Source of the DNA: Novosphingobium lindaniclasticum LE124
GTDB lineage: Bacteria > Pseudomonadota > Alphaproteobacteria > Sphingomonadales > Sphingomonadaceae
DNA: 64,000 bases
NCBI RefSeq assembly: GCF_000445125.1
Contig: NZ_ATHL01000126.1
Coordinates: forward strand, 1-64,000
Direction: 5' to 3'
Part shown: in pieces, positions 62,348 to 64,000 of the stretch
Position numbering within the stretch: position 1 is the first letter of the stretch
Layout: the number at the start of each line of letters is the position of its first letter
Notes under the pieces: model-generated
Database searches by the model: none
What the model was told of the DNA's origin: nothing
Seen by the model: the letters and a program-made list of their open reading frames with translations, nothing else
Translations under genes and position numbers: made by a program

Positions 62348-62631
62348 ACACGATCTTCGCCCGCGCCCGATCATCGACCGGCACGCGAACGGCGGCTTCT
62401 TATGCCGCCGCGCCGGCGCTCGCAAGTCCCCCGCGCGGTTGCCGCAAGGGCGATGGGCGGCGGCGGCCAGGCAGCGCGTGCCCTGCGGCGGGAGCGCAAC
62501 CCGGCTGTGAGGCCTTCAAGGAATCATTTGTCTAGATAAAGGGTCGGGAATGGTAGAGGGGGGCGCTCGCACGCGGACAGGCTCCGCCGATCGCGGAAAA
62601 GGACAGGCGCCGGTTCGGCGCGGAAGAAGGT

Positions 62632-63603
62632 ATGACTATGATCCGCCTGGAAGGCGTACACAAGGCATTCGGCGGCGGCCACGCGGCGCTGGCGGGCGTC
62701 GATCTGGAGATCGGCCGCGGGCAGGTCTTCGGCATCATCGGCCGTTCGGGCGCCGGTAAGTCGACGCTGGTCAGATTGCTGAACGGCCTGGAGCGGCCCA
62801 CCGCCGGACGGGTGCTGATCGACGGAACCGATGTCGCGGTCCTTTCCGCCGAAGGCCTGCGCGGCTTGCGCTCGCGGGTGGGCATGATCTTCCAGAACTT
62901 CGGCCTGCTGTGGTCGCGCACGGTGTTCGACAATGTCGCGCTGCCGCTGCGGATCGGCGGCGCCTCGCGCGCCCAGATCGCGGCGAAAGTGCCGGCGCTG
63001 CTGGACCGCGTGGGTCTTTCCGACCATGGCGCGAAATATCCCGCCCAGCTTTCCGGTGGGCAGAAGCAGCGCGTCGGCATCGCCCGCGCGCTGGCCACCG
63101 ATCCCGAAATCCTGCTGTGCGACGAGGCCACCAGCGCGCTCGATCCCGAGACCACCCGCAGCATCCTCGACCTCGTCGCCGACCTCAACCGCGAACTCGG
63201 GCTCACGATCGTGCTGATCACCCATGAAATGGAAGTCGTCCGCCAGGTCTGCGACCGGGTGGTCGTGCTCCATGCCGGCCGCGTGGTCGAGGCGGGCGAG
63301 GTGGCGGAGGTGTTCCTGCATCCCCGCGCGCCGGAGACCCGGGCCCTGATCGACGAGACCGACGGCGATGTGCAGCCGCTCGGCTTCGACGGGCCGGTCG
63401 TGCGCCTCACCCTGCACGGGCAGGCCATTCTCGATCCGGTACTGACTCGCATCGCGCGCGACACCGGCACCGATTTCATCATTCTCGACGGCCGCATCGG
63501 CCGATTGAAGAACACCAGCTTCGGCCGGCTCTCCCTGGGGCTGGTCGGAGGCGATACCGACCGCGCCATCGCCGCGCTGCGCCTGGAGGGCGACGTCGAA
63601 TGA
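62632..63603 (+). CDS. metN: Methionine ABC importer ATPase
   Basis: 323 residues. Walker A GRSGAGKST at 37-45, Q-loop FQNFGLLWSRTV, signature LSGGQKQRVGIARAL, Walker B ILLCDEATSALD, switch His ITHEMEVV. The C-terminal 90 residues form the NIL (ACT-like) domain typical of MetN, which binds methionine and feeds back on transport. Its stop overlaps the permease start by four bases. I see no SAM riboswitch in the 284 bp upstream of it. Confidence 0.95.
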   Translation: MTMIRLEGVHKAFGGGHAALAGVDLEIGRGQVFGIIGRSGAGKSTLVRLLNGLERPTAGRVLIDGTDVAVLSAEGLRGLRSRVGMIFQNFGLLWSRTVFDNVALPLRIGGASRAQIAAKVPALLDRVGLSDHGAKYPAQLSGGQKQRVGIARALATDPEILLCDEATSALDPETTRSILDLVADLNRELGLTIVLITHEMEVVRQVCDRVVVLHAGRVVEAGEVAEVFLHPRAPETRALIDETDGDVQPLGFDGPVVRLTLHGQAILDPVLTRIARDTGTDFIILDGRIGRLKNTSFGRLSLGLVGGDTDRAIAALRLEGDVE

Positions 63604-64000
63604 ACGGCTTTTTCCGCAACGTTGACTGGAGCGATGTCGCCCAGGCCTGCCTCGATACGATCGTCATGCTGGGCGGCTCGCTGGTCCTGACGATCGCGCT
63701 CGGCCTGCCGCTGGGCATCCTGCTGTTCCTCACCGGGCCGGGCCAGCCCTGGCAGAACCGCTGGGGGAACGGCGTGCTGGCGCTGCTCGTCAACCTGGTG
63801 CGCTCGCTGCCCTTCATCATCCTGCTGATCGTGATGATCCCGCTGACGATCGTCCTGGTCGGCACTTCGCTGGGGGTGGCGGGCGCGATACCGCCGCTGG
63901 TCGTCGCCGCCGCGCCGTTCTTCGCGCGCCTGGTGGAGACGGCACTGCGCGAAGTGGACCGCAACACCGTGGAGGCGGTCCAGGCCATGGGTGCGACTAC
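63600..64000 (+). CDS. metI: Methionine ABC importer permease (partial)
   Basis: The gene starts at the ATG overlapping the metN stop and runs off the right edge. The visible 133 residues include membrane helices (DTIVMLGGSLVLTIALGLPL, GVLALLVNLVRSLPFIILLI) and the start of the coupling region (ALREVDRNTVEAVQAMGATT). This is the standard metN-metI order; metQ should follow outside the window. Confidence 0.93.
   Translation, partial: MNGFFRNVDWSDVAQACLDTIVMLGGSLVLTIALGLPLGILLFLTGPGQPWQNRWGNGVLALLVNLVRSLPFIILLIVMIPLTIVLVGTSLGVAGAIPPLVVAAAPFFARLVETALREVDRNTVEAVQAMGAT

Noticed and set aside
62348-62631. SAM riboswitch upstream of metN
   Set aside because: I looked for SAM-I and SAM-II like elements in front of metN and saw none; the structured RNA there is the cobalamin aptamer on the other strand.

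Overview
The window is about 64 kb of high-GC DNA from an alphaproteobacterium, most likely a sphingomonad (Novosphingobium/Sphingobium type). This is inferred from the large TonB-dependent receptors, a UrcA-family protein, the PleD-like signalling genes and the parA-parB-repA order. A plasmid-type replication and partition module in the middle says this is a secondary replicon (megaplasmid or chromid) rather than the main chromosome.

Layout. 0.2-2.8 kb: a hypothetical protein, then a divergent Lrp-type regulator and leucine/phenylalanine-type amino acid dehydrogenase. 2.8-14.3 kb: a dense signalling block with two diguanylate cyclases, a large hybrid histidine kinase, a receiver/winged-helix protein, two sister membrane or soluble kinases and a single-domain receiver. 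Inside this block (9.66-11.1 kb) lie the remains of a Flp/Tad pilus locus, in which every recognisable gene is broken. 14.5-22.6 kb: the replicon backbone, consisting of an XRE regulator, parA, parB, repeated GTTTCCCC palindromes, repA, an iteron-bearing non-coding region, an HTH protein and a tyrosine-recombinase-like protein that lacks its catalytic residues. 22.8-24.4 kb: a TPR-sulfotransferase.

24.5-38.5 kb is the most interesting region. It holds a TonB receptor, two NikR-like ribbon-helix-helix regulators without the nickel ligands, an ABC importer, two DUF1989 proteins (the UAAP1/UAAP2 pair now known as carboxyguanidine deiminase), a biotin-dependent urea/guanidine carboxylase and allophanate hydrolase. 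The set reads as uptake of guanidine or a urea-like compound and its conversion to ammonia and CO2. Four near-identical inverted repeats, TATTAC-N14-GTAATA, sit in front of the TonB receptor, each regulator gene and the importer, and I propose they form the regulon of the NikR-like proteins. No guanidine riboswitch was seen.

38.5-64 kb: a beta-propeller protein and LysR regulator, small secreted proteins, a sterol-desaturase-family hydroxylase, two DedA proteins, a glycosyltransferase, an OmpR-type two-component system with two matching direct-repeat sites, the EgtB-EgtD ergothioneine pair, an S9 dipeptidyl-peptidase whose stop codon lies in a 15-bp minisatellite, and a large secreted protein of unknown function. 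The end holds a TonB receptor behind a clear cobalamin riboswitch, and metN with the start of metI, which runs off the right edge.
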